Of a stretch of DNA of 64,000 nt, positions 12,160-24,119 are shown piece after piece. The number at the start of each line of letters is the position of its first letter. The stretch's first letter is position 1. The notes below the pieces were generated by a model. The model made no database searches. It saw only the letters and a program-made list of their open reading frames with translations, and was not told where the DNA came from. The DNA lies in NCBI GenBank assembly GCA_034509495.1, contig CM067506.1:15260528-15324527 (forward strand), written 5' to 3'. This stretch comes from Acestrorhynchus altus (Eukaryota > Chordata > Actinopteri > Characiformes > Acestrorhynchidae). The position numbers were made by a program, and so were the translations under genes.

Positions 12160-12740
12160 ATTAACCAGATGCGTGCCACTCCCCAAACCAATCAGTGTCA
12201 AGAATAGGGAGATACACCCACATGCAACAAAAATATGTACAAATATGACTAAAATGTGCATCAAGAACATTTGCACAACTTGTTCACACTTATATTACAC
12301 ATATATTACAATGGTGGCACAGTTTCCCAAATACACAGAAACTAGCCTGCTGTGTACATGAAGAAGATCAATTCAACAAACCAGCACCCAGTGAAGTTTC
12401 TAAAAAAGGAGTTTAAGGATGGAAAGAAGGTAAGAAATCCACACTGTCCTAAGGTTTGTTTAGGTTTAGGGTTCAGTTAAGTTTAGGTTAGGTCTACATT
12501 ACGGTACTGTTTAGTGTTAGGGTATGGGTTAGGTGAAGTTTAAGTTATGAGTGTTTATGGTTAGGTTTATGGTATGACTATGGGTCAGGTTTAGGTTGAT
12601 ATTAAGGTGTAGGTTCACGTAATGCAATTCCATTGGTTGCTGAATTACATTAATAAATCATTCATATGCGTGAGTCTCAGACTACATTTAGGACACATTG
12701 CACTCATTTATTTCTGAAACGCCATTGCATGAATTCCTCA
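12160..12740 (+). repeat. Dispersed repeat with TTAGGT-rich core, copy 1
   Basis: The core 12451-12615 is an array of degenerate GGTTTAGG/TTAGGT words, telomere-like but irregular. The right flank, TTTAGGACACATTGCAC then TTCTGAAACG, matches the right flank of the copy at 20690, so the core belongs to a dispersed element. Limits are approximate. Confidence 0.5.
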
Positions 12741-12899
12741 ACAACAGGCTACCACATAACCGATGATGACAGAACACAAGTATATAACACAAAGTTCTTT
12801 AGTGTGCTCGTTAAACTGCCATGTTCAAAACTAACCAAATGTATACAATGCAACAAAATCTAAATAAAGTTTGGTTTGGACCTTTGGAATATCATGCAT

Positions 12900-12990
12900 G
12901 AAAACAGCTCTTCAAGGAACCTTGTTACTCAGCAAACCATCTGTTACAAAAAGGTTACTTGAGGCTCCTTCAGGAGTTCCTCTAATAATG
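12900..12990. repeat. Copy of the TTCCTTGAGG-type repeat
   Basis: CTTCAAGGAACCTTGTTACT and GGTTACTTGAGGCTCCTTC share words with the insert at 51560. Short and diverged. Confidence 0.35.
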
Positions 12991-13140
12991 TAATTTTCCT
13001 ATGTTTATATTTAATTAAAAATAGCTATAGGAAAGAGATCATAAATAGTAATGGTATGATTTGAAACTGCAAATTTTTGCATTTTTTGCAAATGTTTTTA
13101 AAAATGAAGAAAACATGGAAATGCTCATCAAAGGCAAAGC

Positions 13141-13385
13141 TATGGCCTGGTGGTTTGGGGACCAGCCTTGTGACTGAGAGGTTGCCGGTTCGATTCCCTG
13201 AAGTGGCAGGACATGACAGGAGTGCCCTTGAGCAAGGCACTTAACTCCCCAGCTGCTCCCCCGGGCACCGTGGAAAAGGCTGCAGCCCCGGGCACGTGTG
13301 CTCACTGCCCCCTAGTGTGAGAATTCAGTCTGTATGAGTGTGTTTCACTGTGTGGATGGGTTAAATGAGGAGAAGAAACCCTTCC
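13141..13385 (+). mobile_element. tRNA-derived SINE (family 1), full copy
   Basis: A-box-like TGGCCTGGTGG at 13143-13153 and B box GGTTCGATTCC at 13187-13197, spaced as in a tRNA-type polymerase III promoter. The body includes GCCCTTGAGCAAGGCAC and CACTGCCCCCTAGTGTG and ends near GGATGGGTTAAATGAGG. It is the best preserved member of the family here. Confidence 0.8.
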
Positions 13386-13999
13386 ATAAGGCAACATTTA
13401 ATACCGCAGAATAGTATATTCTAAGTCATTATGAATCATTTCTACTGATTCATTGTGAAATTATGACACAAAATGAATTGAAATAAGAATAAAGTCAAGA
13501 TTGTGTTGAACTTGAATAGATTATTATTTTTGCAGTCATTATGTGAAAATCACAAAATCATGCCTAAAGCATAACGAAACAGCAGTAATAACCCTTAAGG
13601 TTTTAAAAAGATGAGCGGAATAAAGAAAACAGCGTAGAATCAGTGGTACTAGGCAAGAGTGCAGACTGATCTACAGGTTGTCTGCATTGAGCTGAATCCA
13701 CCAGATCAGCAGCCTCCAGTCATTTGCAGGTGTATGAGCAGCAAGAGCCGAGAACTCCACAGCCTCTCCTGACTCCACTGCTAATAAAGAGCCTTTTCAG
13801 CAGGAGACTGAGTGACAGTGAGAGAGAGAGAGGGGGTGTTTTGTGAGCCTAACAGTAGTGCTTGGTGAATATGTGGATTATGCTAGAGCCGCTGTCGTAT
13901 TGCTTATCTAAGGAAGGTAATTTCCACCTGCATAACTCTGCCACATAGCAGGAGACAGCAGTGGGTCTTTCAGCAGCCACTTCCCTACAGCATTGCAGG

Positions 14000-14003
<4 letters not shown>
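13386..14003. other. No gene seen
   Basis: AT-rich, then more complex sequence (13640-13950) with a short GA run at 13820. No supported feature. Confidence 0.5.
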
Positions 14004-14031
<28 letters not shown>

Positions 14032-14055
14032 CACACACACACACACACGCACGCA
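14004..14055. repeat. (GA)n(CA)n compound microsatellite
   Basis: GA repeats followed directly by CA repeats. Confidence 0.95.
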
Positions 14056-14423
14056 GCAAAGTTTAACCTCTCCCACTGGAAGTCAAGCTATTATTCGGTA
14101 CAGCAAAGGGACTTATCTCCTGCCATCCAGGAGTACAATGGAAGGGTTCTTTGGTCTGGATTCTATTGTACACTCGGCGTTCCTGCTGCTCAGAGGATAA
14201 AGCTATTGTATCCCAGTGAGCTGCAGCCACAGAGGTGGCAGGAGTGCAAGAATAGGCTTGTGTCTGTACATAGTGCAGCAATGGAGAGTGAGAGCGACTG
14301 TGAGAGTGCGTGAGAGAGGATAAAGTTTGTCAGATTTTGTACATTTGTGAATGTCAGGTTACAATGTTTGTACAAAGCAACTTTGAGTAGAAGAGAGATA
14401 CAAACTTGCAAACAAACTACTGA

Positions 14424-14800
14424 TACCCTGATCAGCCATAACATTACAACCACCTGTCTAATATGTCTCCCACTTGTACCTCCAAAACAGCTCTGACCCA
14501 TCAAGGTATGGACTTCACAGGACCTCTGAAAGGTGTCTATGATATCTGGACACCGTCTGATGTATGAAGCAGATCTTTCAAGTCCCGTAAAATGTTAGAT
14601 AGGGCCTCCTTTAGGTCCCTATGACCCTGTTGCTGTTTCATTGGTTATCCATCCTTACAGCACATTTGGCAGAAACTGATCACTGCATAGCAGGAACAGG
14701 AACACCCCACAAGGCATCTTGTTAAAGTGATGCTCTGACCAATACTTCACTTAAGCTGGCATTGGTTTTATGTTGTGGCTGGTCATTGTGTATATACCAT
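14424..14800 (-). mobile_element. Deleted Tc1-like element with both ends
   Basis: The left end begins CTGATCAGCCATAACATTAC and is followed by AAAACAGCTCTGACCCATC. The right end has GGAACACCCCACAAGGC, GATGCTCTGACCAATAC and TTGTGGCTGGTCATTGTGTA. The two ends are diverged inverted repeats and the transposase gene is mostly deleted. Confidence 0.6.
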
Positions 14801-14859
14801 ACCGGTTACTGTGCTGCTATATCACTAGTATACTGTTCAGTTTATAGAGTGTATTAACA

Positions 14860-15060
14860 AGGCAAACAGTTTGGGTCCATGGATTCAAAATGTTGGCCTC
14901 AAATTCTGGCATTACCCTTTGTGTGCCTCAGCAGAAAAGACCATTCTTCAGATCAGTCTATGTCTTTTGACCCATCAACTGTCCACTTTTGGTGAACCTG
15001 TGCCCACTGCATCCTCAGCTTTCTTGTCTAGGTTGACAGAAGAAGAACCCGATATTTAAC
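14860..15060 (-). pseudogene. Tc1-like transposase relic (second family)
   Basis: On the minus strand this reads as the middle of a zebrafish-type Tc1 transposase. GGGTCCATGGATTC, TTGGCCTCAAATTCTGGC, TCCACTTTTGGTGAACCTG and GCATCCTCAGCTTTC correspond to that gene's coding strand in reverse. It has many indels. Confidence 0.5.
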
Positions 15061-15318
15061 AAACATTTGTATGTCTCAACACATCCTTACAATCCACACA
15101 TACTTACTAACCGATCTATCAGCCTGTCAGGAATGACCTACCTGTCTGTTGGTGGTACTTGGATTGCTCCTAACCATCCAAAGTATCTATGCCGCCCAGT
15201 AATTTGTACGTACTTGTATGTACTGTTTACACGGATGACTTTGAAACGTCATTGTTTACTGAAACGGGATGAAGAGACATTCCTGATGTGAAAATCTCAG
15301 ATCTGCTCTGAGCTCCAT

Positions 15319-15319
<1 letters not shown>

Positions 15320-15381
<62 letters not shown>
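15320..15381. repeat. (AC)n microsatellite
   Basis: Pure AC array adjoining a MITE. Confidence 0.97.
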
Positions 15382-15382
<1 letters not shown>

Positions 15383-15800
15383 CTTGTCTAGTCTCTGTAG
15401 AGAAGTATTGCCAATTGAATAGGACTCTATAGAGCAGAAAAACATGAACTTATGGAAACCGTGCACAATTCCAAACATATGCTAGAGGGGTATATAACCT
15501 GCCAGCACTGTGTTATGAAGCAGTGGAACTGTGTTCTTTGCAATGAGAACAACTGTGTTCTCAACCTTTGGGATGAGTTGGGGAGTTGGGGGTGAGGTTG
15601 GGTGGTGGTTATACAACATTATTACATCACTAACACTTAATGTTGATTATAATCAAATCCTCACAGCAATGCTCCAAGATCTAGTAGAACTTTTAGAGAC
15701 ATTTATTCCAATAAAAGCAGAATAAACTCTTAATACCCTTGATTTCACATGAAACACGGAATGAGCAATGTCCCAGTATGTTTGTCCATATAGTGCACCA
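15382..15800 (-). mobile_element. MITE of about 430 bp with Tc1-like ends
   Basis: Shares AGCTTGTCTAGTCTCTGTAG, AAGTATTGCCAATTGAATAG, AATCAAATCCTCACAGCAAT and TACCCTTGATTTCACATG with the copies at 41225 and 53793. It ends in TTTGTCCATATAGTGCA, the reverse of the TATATGGACAAAAGTATTGG-type terminus. Confidence 0.6.
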
Positions 15801-16025
15801 GTGGTAGTCATGATCACTAATCAGAAATTAAGAAGGCATGGCAAGTAAAGCCCTACTACATTAATAATGTTCACATATTTTTGAACCTGTTTGTAAAATT
15901 TGACCCTGTGTTTGGTGAGTAACCTTTAAATACTGTACAATAAGAACTATATACTGTCATATTGCATAATACGTTTAACCCAGGCTTCTATATGAAGAAT
16001 AGATACAAGAGATATAGAAGAGATA

Positions 16026-16027
<2 letters not shown>

Positions 16028-16088
<61 letters not shown>
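16028..16088. repeat. (TG)n microsatellite
   Basis: Pure TG array. Confidence 0.97.
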
Positions 16089-16091
<3 letters not shown>

Positions 16092-16094
16092 CAA

Positions 16095-16260
16095 TCTTGA
16101 TTTAAAGCAGCATGGCGCTTGGCTGGTGTAATTCCTCTAATAAGCTGCTTCCTTAATAGTTCATTAAAGCAATTTAAGGCATGGAGGTCACAGAAGCCAT
16201 GCCTCTGGAAGAAGGCTGCAACCTAAAATAGAGGCCTTGAGGACAGGTGGAGGATGGCAT
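16095..16260. promoter_or_regulatory. Candidate regulatory island
   Basis: GGTGTAATTCCTCTAATAAG and TTCATTAAAGCAATTTAAGG are AT-hook/homeodomain-like words in an otherwise complex segment. Confidence 0.22.
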
Positions 16261-16510
16261 GCCCCCAGCAGTGCTGACCACCACACAGATCCTCATCAGC
16301 CCGATCACACTCTATCCGGAGACGCCTCCACAGGGTGCGTGTGTTTGACCCTCCAGCACACTGCCTAACACCCTGTCACACACACCAGGCACCAAGGGCA
16401 CTTGAGGCAACTGAGTCAAGAAGTAGGAATGAAGGGTAAAATGAAAGAGGGCCTTGGCAGGACTCTTCAGAAAGGTGCAGGTAACAGCAAGAAATAATAT
16501 CCATAACACC

Positions 16511-17019
16511 TGCTATGGACCCCTGGGCTGACTCAGACTAAATTAAGATACATGTTACCAAGTTCTTGTAAAATGAAGGGGATGTTCTGGAATCCTAAGA
16601 GGAATCTAAAGATAGCGAGACACAGATAGGCACTGAAGTAACATTTTCTTGCTACTACATAAAGCAAATCAAGGCTATTCTGAATACACACCATTGACAA
16701 GCAGTACCATCACCAGTTCACCTCCAGTGGCACAATGTGAAACAGATTCCTGATTTACAGTGTTCTCCAGGGAAACTGTGTTGGAACTATAGGTTGCATT
16801 GAACTGTGCTGTTTTTTGTTTCATGAATGACATGTTATTTTGTGGCTGATAAACATGGATGATTATCACAATAAAATATAATATCTGTTTCCAATTCAGT
16901 TGCAAAGTACAAACTTCTCCTGGAATCTCTGGGAGTCTCCTACATGTTGATTCCAGCCCCCTGACATCTGCAAATCATAATGATCGTGTGAACCAGATGT
17001 CCGTGCTAGTCTAGGGAAG
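16511..17019. other. No gene seen
   Basis: Mildly AT-rich DNA; nothing recognised. Confidence 0.5.
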
Positions 17020-17580
17020 AATCTGGCCACTTAATATGTAATATGCATCACAATATAGGGGTTTATGATTCAATATATTGTGATATATTTTGACACTGTA
17101 TGTACAACATATTGTGATTCATTTTATTCAATTTTTAGGAAACTGACATAGTTTGAGAAAACACGAGCATATGTATTAATCTGAGTAAAGGAAAAGTTTA
17201 CATTTTATACAGTCAGAACAGTGGGATCACAATACTGTTATCTAGCACTCGGACAGAAGCACAGCACAAAATGAACCACTGTCACAAATCTTTGCATGTA
17301 AACCAAAAATATGATTATAATATTGCAACATATTTGCTTTAGCAGGGTGGGATGTGTCTGCATCTTATAGCTCATACTTGCCCTGATGGTAATGTAATAT
17401 AGTATAAAATAATTAGCATATTTATATTGTACTTTATTATTGTGCTATATTGTGCTCTGAAAAGTTAAAATGGAACCACTATCATAATATATATTTTAAA
17501 TATATCGAAGACATCACTGTATTGTATCATGCAGTATCATTATATATTGCACACTATGCAAAAATGTATATCAGGATATG
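17020..17580. repeat. AT-rich repeat-like stretch
   Basis: Many ATATTGTGAT/TATATTG words and short imperfect palindromes suggest one or more decayed AT-rich MITEs. No coding content. Confidence 0.3.
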
Positions 17581-17604
17581 ACTGAAAATGTAAATATGCT
17601 TAGG

Positions 17605-17912
17605 AGAAATGGCCATATAAGGACCTGGGTTCGATCCCCAGGGGCCTGGGAAAGTTTGCTCGTTCTCCCTGTGTTCGCGTGGGTGTCCTCCGGGTACTCG
17701 GTTCCCCCACAGTCCAAAGACATGTGCGGTAGGTGAATTGGTGACTCTAAAGTGGCCCTTAGTGTGTGAATGTGTGAGTGTGTGTGTGTGTGAGCCCTAC
17801 GATGGACTAGCGCCCTGTCTAGGGTTGTTTCCTGCCCTTGCGCTCAGAGTTCAGGAATAAGCAGTAAAGAAAATGGATGGATGGGATGGATGGATGGATG
17901 GATGGATGGATA
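17605..17912 (+). mobile_element. tRNA-derived SINE (family 2) with GGAT tail
   Basis: The head holds a T-arm-like hairpin CCTGGGTTCGATCCCCAGG (17624-17642) containing a B box. The body has GTTCTCCCTGTGTTCGCG and ACAGTCCAAAGACATG, a short (TG)n and GACTAGCGCCCTGTCTAGG. The tail is GGAATAAGCAGTAAAGAAAA followed by GGAT repeats (17872-17912), resembling the Rex3 tail at 60115. It is a widespread fish SINE type; the exact name is not given. Confidence 0.75.
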
Positions 17913-19394
17913 TATGATGTGATGAACAGTACTGTGGCAAAGTATGTATTGTAGTATCAGTATGTCATTTTAACACCCAAAACACAGCATGCTGTAAATT
18001 GAAATACCAAACAAGTTCCACACAAATGACCAGCACTGTATTCAAGATGAATAGTTTAGGAGTTACTTATCCAGCTATACGACTCCCTCTGAACAGAAGA
18101 GAAGCAACAGCAAAGCAGTAGATGTCAGGAAACTTAACCACTCTCTTCACTGGCAGTTAAAAACTACATTCTAGGTTTCATAACTCAGTATCAGAGTAAC
18201 CTATAAACATGGTGGAGTAATAACTGTGTGATGAATTATTAGTGAGTAATCTATTTTATGAATTCACTCATTTCCTACTGAAGTAAATCCCAGTTTAAAT
18301 GCCAAAGGAGCTTCCAGTGCATGTTTACTGCTCTGTCATTGTGTACATGCTCAACCTGCAGACTCCGACTGATCAGTTAATGACATCACGGACCCAGATA
18401 TTGGGAAGGGAGGGGCTGTTCACTCTCTTTCTTTGTTCAGACAGTGAATTTCAGAATAAAAGTCCTCAGAAGGGATTATATTGCTACAAACATAAAAATA
18501 ATAAGGGATATTTAGATTGTTTTTATTTTTTTTATTGTTTTATTTATTTATTTGGAATAAATACACAGATGGTGACCTGCATAACAGCGGCGATATTACA
18601 ATATGGCCATTTTTAAATATCTTTTACAAAATGTATCTTGATATATATAAATATTTATGATATATTACCCAGCCCTAATCAGGATATGGTTGGTCAGCAC
18701 ACTTTACACCCACAAAGTGCTCAGAAATAAAACAAACATACAGTGAGAGTAACATACCATCACATTGCCCAGTCTTTGTACAGTGATGAAACTGTACACC
18801 TTAATGTAATTTCAAAAATTTGTAAGATATTCTGAACCACTTCTATGTAACCACTCATTACGAAACACTTCCAAAACATAAAGGGCAGATTATACTTGTA
18901 AACAGTGCATAAAAATAACATTTGAGTATCATACGTATCATGAAGTTATGAAGTTTGCACTTTTCTAATAGCTTCTAAAGCATCTAAAGAAAGATGGCTC
19001 CTTTCACGGCTTGGTAAAGACAGTTCTTGGAGTTTGACATTAAGCAAAACCAGCAGCAGACATGCACCAAGAAACAGAGCTTCATGTAAATATTTCATCG
19101 CAGTTCCCAGGAGCTGATGCTCCTTTCCATAAGACGTCGCTACATAACTGAATACTAGGTAGGCTCACCGGAGGCTGCTGAAGTATTCACTCAGTATCGC
19201 AAGCCCTCTATCTGAATGAATGTGGTAATTCACATATACAACACAGACACACACCGCCGTGCGTGCACACACACAAACACACACATGCAGGCATTCAGTA
19301 ACTCTCTGCCATGTTTTACATGCTAAAAGACTACCCGTGCGAAATGCAGCCGCAATCAGCAACGTATGAGCAGTGATACAAAACACACAGCGCA
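17913..19394. other. No gene seen
   Basis: AT-rich. The ORF at 18299 (105 codons) runs into a T-rich tract and has no domain. A MITE-like end is at 18656-18676. Confidence 0.5.
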
Positions 19395-19530
19395 AATCGA
19401 AAAAAGCGCTGACTGTCTGTAATTAAGGGTAATTATGTACCTTGCCTTAATTAGGCTGAGTAATAGGGCCATGTTCTTGCCAAGTAAAACAGGCTTTCAG
19501 AGCACAAACAAAGGCAGCAGCTAAGTGGCA
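19395..19530. promoter_or_regulatory. Candidate regulatory island with TAATTA sites
   Basis: Three homeodomain-type cores lie within about 35 bp: GTAATTAAGG, GTAATTATG and CTTAATTAGG. They are followed by ACAAACAAAGGCAGCAG, which includes a SOX/TCF-like ACAAAG. No repeat similarity is seen. Confidence 0.3.
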
Positions 19531-19869
19531 GGTAGGATCGGGGAAGGGCCTGCGTTCTGAGAGCAGTTACACATTCAGCATCACACTGAATAAAAGAGCC
19601 AGAACATCCAAGGAAAGGCGAAAAAAAAAAATAAAATAGAGCAAAAGCTGCTCCACATTTGCCTGTTCTTTATGCCCGGTCAAAGCTTTGACCCAAGAAT
19701 TCATTCCTTTTTTTGCCCCTTTAAGACCTCTGAGAAGCTTTAACATCAGCAAAGCAACTGTGGCTTAAGTTAAACTGGCCTAACAATGAACACTTTAACA
19801 TGTAGAGTAGTATAGTAAGTGTGTGTGTGTGTATACATGTGCGTATCTTACAGTAAAGTAATGAGTGCT

Positions 19870-20140
19870 CTATCTCCTCCAGAAAGAGCATCATCTCACT
19901 AACCCCGGTGAGCAGTAGACGGCTGCGTGGCGTGATGGACAGCAGCCATTGTTTGGGGGGGCTGCTATCTCCAGGCGACGAGTTGCCGTGGCGCTCTTGT
20001 CGCCGTGACACCAATGGACTGAAATGAAGAGAGCTCATCCCTCCCACTCAATTACTGACCCTGACAGCTTGCCATTGTCTGCCCAGCTCTATCATTAACG
20101 TCACTTATGAACTAGCACGGCATTTATAGAACAGCCGGCT
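19870..20140. promoter_or_regulatory. Candidate regulatory island
   Basis: GCAGCCATTGTTTGG (SOX-like), CTCAATTACTGACCCTGACA and CATTAACGTCACTTATGAAC occur in complex, GC-balanced DNA without repeats. Confidence 0.3.
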
Positions 20141-20159
20141 CAGCCAGCCACTCTCCACC

Positions 20160-20345
20160 ACCTTCACACACACACAGACACACACACACAAATACACACA
20201 CACACACACACACACAAACTCACATTCATACTTTCATCCACCCTCCCCACACACACACACGCCCTCATACTCTCAACCCCCTCCACCTCAAACACCCCAT
20301 ACACCACTATCTGTCCTATACACATTCACCTCCCCACACACTCAC
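20160..20345. repeat. CA-rich degenerate tract
   Basis: Interrupted CA repeats to 20215, then C/A-rich sequence. Confidence 0.85.
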
Positions 20346-20689
20346 CACTTTGTGTTCCATAGATGTACAAGCGTACACATCCTTCTGAAACGCTACATTT
20401 CGCATAACATAAGATTTCATAATCTTAAAATCCTATTGGATGCATCTTAAGTATACAGACAACAGCATCTCCTCCACACATACTGGCTGTGTATCGTAGC
20501 TAAGGTGGCGCAGTGCTCTATTATCTGCATGGCTTTTCTCGTGTCAAGGCCAGCGATCCATATATCACACATAAACATATGTATGGAACATGAGACATTA
20601 TTTTTCACTTATTAAGACAAGTATTCCGAACACATTTGTTACAGCAATGAGCACAACCTTCGGACTGGCATTATTGGTTGCAAGGTAGC

Positions 20690-21170
20690 AATCCAAAATC
20701 CAATACCATCGTGGGAAAAATTCAACATGAGATCACAACAATTTATACATATACAACAAAGGTGCGGCCAAATATATGCAAAAAATTTACCCAAACATAT
20801 TTTGCCTGTGCAAAATGTGCTGTTTTGCCAAACAGCCATGTACAGCATCATGGAGCTTCGAAAAAAGGAATTAGAGAATGGATCTTCATGCAGAAACTGT
20901 ATCAATTTCACATTCTTCTTTGGTTGGTCTACTTTGGGTTAGGTAATGTCTAAGGTTACGGTAAGGGTTAGGTTAAGTTTAGGTCATGACTAAGGTTAAG
21001 GTTAGGTTCAATTGAGGTTTAGGTAATGAAATTACTGTGATCGCACTTCTTTCTCTCTACTGAACTTGTTGATTTCTGTGTGTCTGGCTTGCATCTGTAA
21101 AACGTGCATATACACAAGGATCACATTATTTAGTACATTGCACAAATTCTGAAACGGACTTTTAGCCACA
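20690..21170 (+). repeat. Dispersed repeat with TTAGGT-rich core, copy 2
   Basis: The core 20930-21030 carries GGTTAGG/TTTAGGT words. The flank TTTAGTACATTGCACAAATT then CTGAAACGG resembles the flank of copy 1. No ORF of note. Confidence 0.5.
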
Positions 21171-21318
21171 GGTTTACATTTCTTTTGAGACTAGGCTGTA
21201 AAAAGTCCACGAGTTCTTTCCAAAAGGATTTCAAACAGATTGGGTCATGTAGGCAAGTCATGATGCTGAAACACACTCATATTTATATCAGATTTTTTTT
21301 ACAAATTAAAGTTTAATG

Positions 21319-21387
21319 GACTGGTGCCCTGTCAAGGGAGTCTTTCTGCCTGGCATCCAGGAATAAGCAGATAAGTTGGATGGATGG
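21319..21387 (+). mobile_element. SINE family 2, 3' fragment
   Basis: GGACTGGTGCCCTGTCAAGG and GGAATAAGCAG, then GGATGGATGG, match the 3' end of the copy at 17605. The element is strongly 5'-truncated. Confidence 0.65.
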
Positions 21388-22004
21388 TGGCTCCCTCTCC
21401 TTTGAGTTGGATTTCAGAGAGCAACAATGCAAACATCCTTTTTTTATCATTTATCATTTATTTAGTATCAATTATTTTTTATGTTTTTTATTAAAGCCAA
21501 TGGAGAAGCCAATTAGGTTAAGAAGAAATATAACTGAAGGGAGATGCAAATCTGTAAAAAATTAAAATGTCATCATCTACACGTTACTATGCAGTTTTTC
21601 ATCACCACGTTTAACATCTGGATTATTAGAATCTATGATGTTTTGATGATCTGTGATGTTTGCTACTGTGAGTAGCTCCTGAATACTATGTAGTACGTTA
21701 TGATGGATCCAAAAGACACATATTTTGTGGGCAAAACATGCAACCCAGGCTTCAACTCCAGAGGTAAGAGCTTGTTCTACACTGGCCTGCCTAATCCTAC
21801 ATTTGAACACCTGAAATGGCTTAGGTAAAAATATAATACGGTGGCATGTGCTATTGCAGGTTTAATATCACAAAAAAGAAGAGGCTGGAGATAAACAGAG
21901 GCCTTGCTGCCTGAAAAATTGTGAGAGGCAAGAAGTGAGTGAACGAGTGAGAGACATATCATACAGTCATTTTTTTTTTCTTTACCAGTGTGATTGAAAT
22001 GGGG

Positions 22005-22165
22005 TGAAGGCTGTGGCAGCTCCAGCCATTCCACTGTTTGCATTCATTCCAGCAAACAGACTAAATAAATACGCCATCATCTACAGGCCAGCGGTGCGAT
22101 TAGAATGTCAAGATAAGCGAGGACACATGGCAGCCATTCAAGAGAGTGAGAATGAAACCAGGGAC
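22005..22165. promoter_or_regulatory. Candidate regulatory island
   Basis: CCATTCCACTGTTTGCATTC, GACTAAATAAATACGCCATC and GGACACATGGCAGCCATTC; unique-looking sequence upstream of a CT/CA tract. Confidence 0.22.
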
Positions 22166-22639
22166 GCCAACAATCCCCCCAATGTCACTCTCTTTTACTC
22201 TCTCTCATACAGCCCTACTCTTTTTCTCTCTCCATCCATCTCTCTCGCACATATCCATACACACCAGTTGTCAGTCAGTCCTCTGCCCCATTGCACGATG
22301 ACTGTGAATGTGCAGAGATATGATGATAGAGACTGTTTACAGATGCCTGCTCTGAAGGACGTGAAGCACTGAGGCCCTCCCCATGGACAATTAAGAAAAG
22401 CCAATGAGCACTGAATAAAGATATTAAGAGAACTTAATTTGAATTCAGTTTGTTTCAATTTCGTTTTATTCATGCCATTGCTGCCAAAGTGAAGCCTTTG
22501 ACCTGTGTTTTTGAAAACCATTTAAAAACCCCAGCTCTCTTTCATATTATGAGAACCTTTTATAGAGAAATGACCAAAAGAAATCATTTAAAATAATTAA
22601 ATCGCAAATAAACTCCAGTCCAGTCCAAGAACATATGAT

Positions 22640-22812
22640 CCAACCCTATGCATCCACTACCTGACCTCAATGATGCTGTTGTGGCTGAATGTGGTCAAAT
22701 CCCCACACCAATATTCCAAAATCAAGAAAACCTTCTCAGAACAGTTGAAGCTGCTACTGCAGCAAAGGGAGGACAAACTCTCCATTAGTACCCTTGATTT
22801 CAGAAGAAAAGT
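22640..22812 (+). pseudogene. Tc1-like 3' coding relic
   Basis: CTGACCTCAATGATGCTG, GTGGTCAAATCCCCACACC, CTTCTCAGAACAGTTGAAGC and AGCAAAGGGAGGACAAAC correspond to the C-terminal end of another Tc1-like transposase gene, followed by TACCCTTGATTTCAGAAG. Confidence 0.5.
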
Positions 22813-22829
22813 TGAATACGCAGATGACT

Positions 22830-22919
22830 ATATGCTGATTAGCCACCTAATCAGCATATTGTCACCATTGTTGAAAATTGCAACTCCAAAAGAGTAACTG
22901 TATGCTGATTAAGTGGCTA
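22830..22919. repeat. Paired hairpin-forming repeats
   Basis: A perfect 13-bp stem (22830-22842 with 22847-22859) has a 4-nt loop. A third copy at 22901-22919 (TATGCTGATTAAGTGGCTA) can pair with 22841-22858 instead, with one mismatch. It directly follows the Tc1 relic. Confidence 0.7.
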
Positions 22920-23392
22920 ATATGAGGCCCAAACAAGCCTTTAAAGTAAAGCCTTGTTCTCTTTTCAGAATAAATGGACCAAAATGCACTGTTACATCCA
23001 CATCTGCAAACCTTCTCCAAATATCACAACAGTAGATGGTATTACTGATTAATAATATAAAAACGAATGAATAAATAAATGAACAGGAGGATGTAAGTGT
23101 TGCAGCCTAACAAACCAGGTAGTTCCTTTGAATGATATTGCTGAAGTTGGCCAGCTAGGGTTGGCCATTCTGTTTTTCTCCTCTTTCCATCAGTGGATCA
23201 CACCAGCGACTTCTCCTTTGACCTCCATACAATAAAGGTGGTGGCAGGTGCTTATTTGGCAAAGACAGAGCACATGGATATGGAACAGAAATTTGACACA
23301 GCCTGTCATTATTGAGATATGCCTTCATTGTTAATAATTTACTGTGATACAATTTATTACTGTATAACTGTATAACTGTATATATATATATG

Positions 23393-23494
<102 letters not shown>

Positions 23495-23946
23495 GAAACA
23501 GGGAACCAATGCAATGTGCAAGAAAGCACTGGAAAGACTAAAAGCTAACCTTCTTCAGTTTGCTAACCACCCAGCAGAGGAGAGGACACAAAGAGGACAG
23601 CAACACTAGCTTCTCTGCACGGTTGAAACCACAGCTCATCTTTTTTTGCATGTCTTAATCTGAACCAAAGTAACACAGTAGTACATAGGCCTGTAAATGT
23701 TCATCTGAGCAATTAAAGTCAAATACTATTTCTACAACCTCGAACAACTAAACACATTACTCTGCACATGAATTCTTTGGCACCTTTAAGACAGTGGTAA
23801 TATGCTGATTACATAACCACTATCAGCATGTCCTGTACATACTGAGCCTGGTCCGTACTCTACAGCCCCACCTATATCCTTCCTCCACAAGCCTGTTCTC
23901 CAGGGGCTGCACTGACTGAGACAAACACAGCAGACACAGAGGTATG

Positions 23947-23949
<3 letters not shown>

Positions 23950-23997
<48 letters not shown>
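23950..23997. repeat. (GT)n microsatellite
   Basis: Pure GT array. Confidence 0.97.
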
Positions 23998-23998
<1 letters not shown>

Positions 23999-24119
23999 AG
24001 GGGAGGGAAAAGGGGGGATCCTGCCAGGCCGGGTAGAGCCCTCAAATGAATATTTCACATCTCCATCTGAATATTTTAGGGCTGACAAGCGCGTGTAAAC
24101 AGAGGCAGGCAAAGTGCCC

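Noticed and set aside
12451..12615. Interstitial telomere
   Set aside because: Words are irregular, not TTAGGG arrays, and the same core with similar flanks occurs at 20690.
17624..17642. tRNA gene suggested by a T-arm-like hairpin
   Set aside because: No acceptor, D or anticodon arms in place; it is the head of a tRNA-derived SINE.
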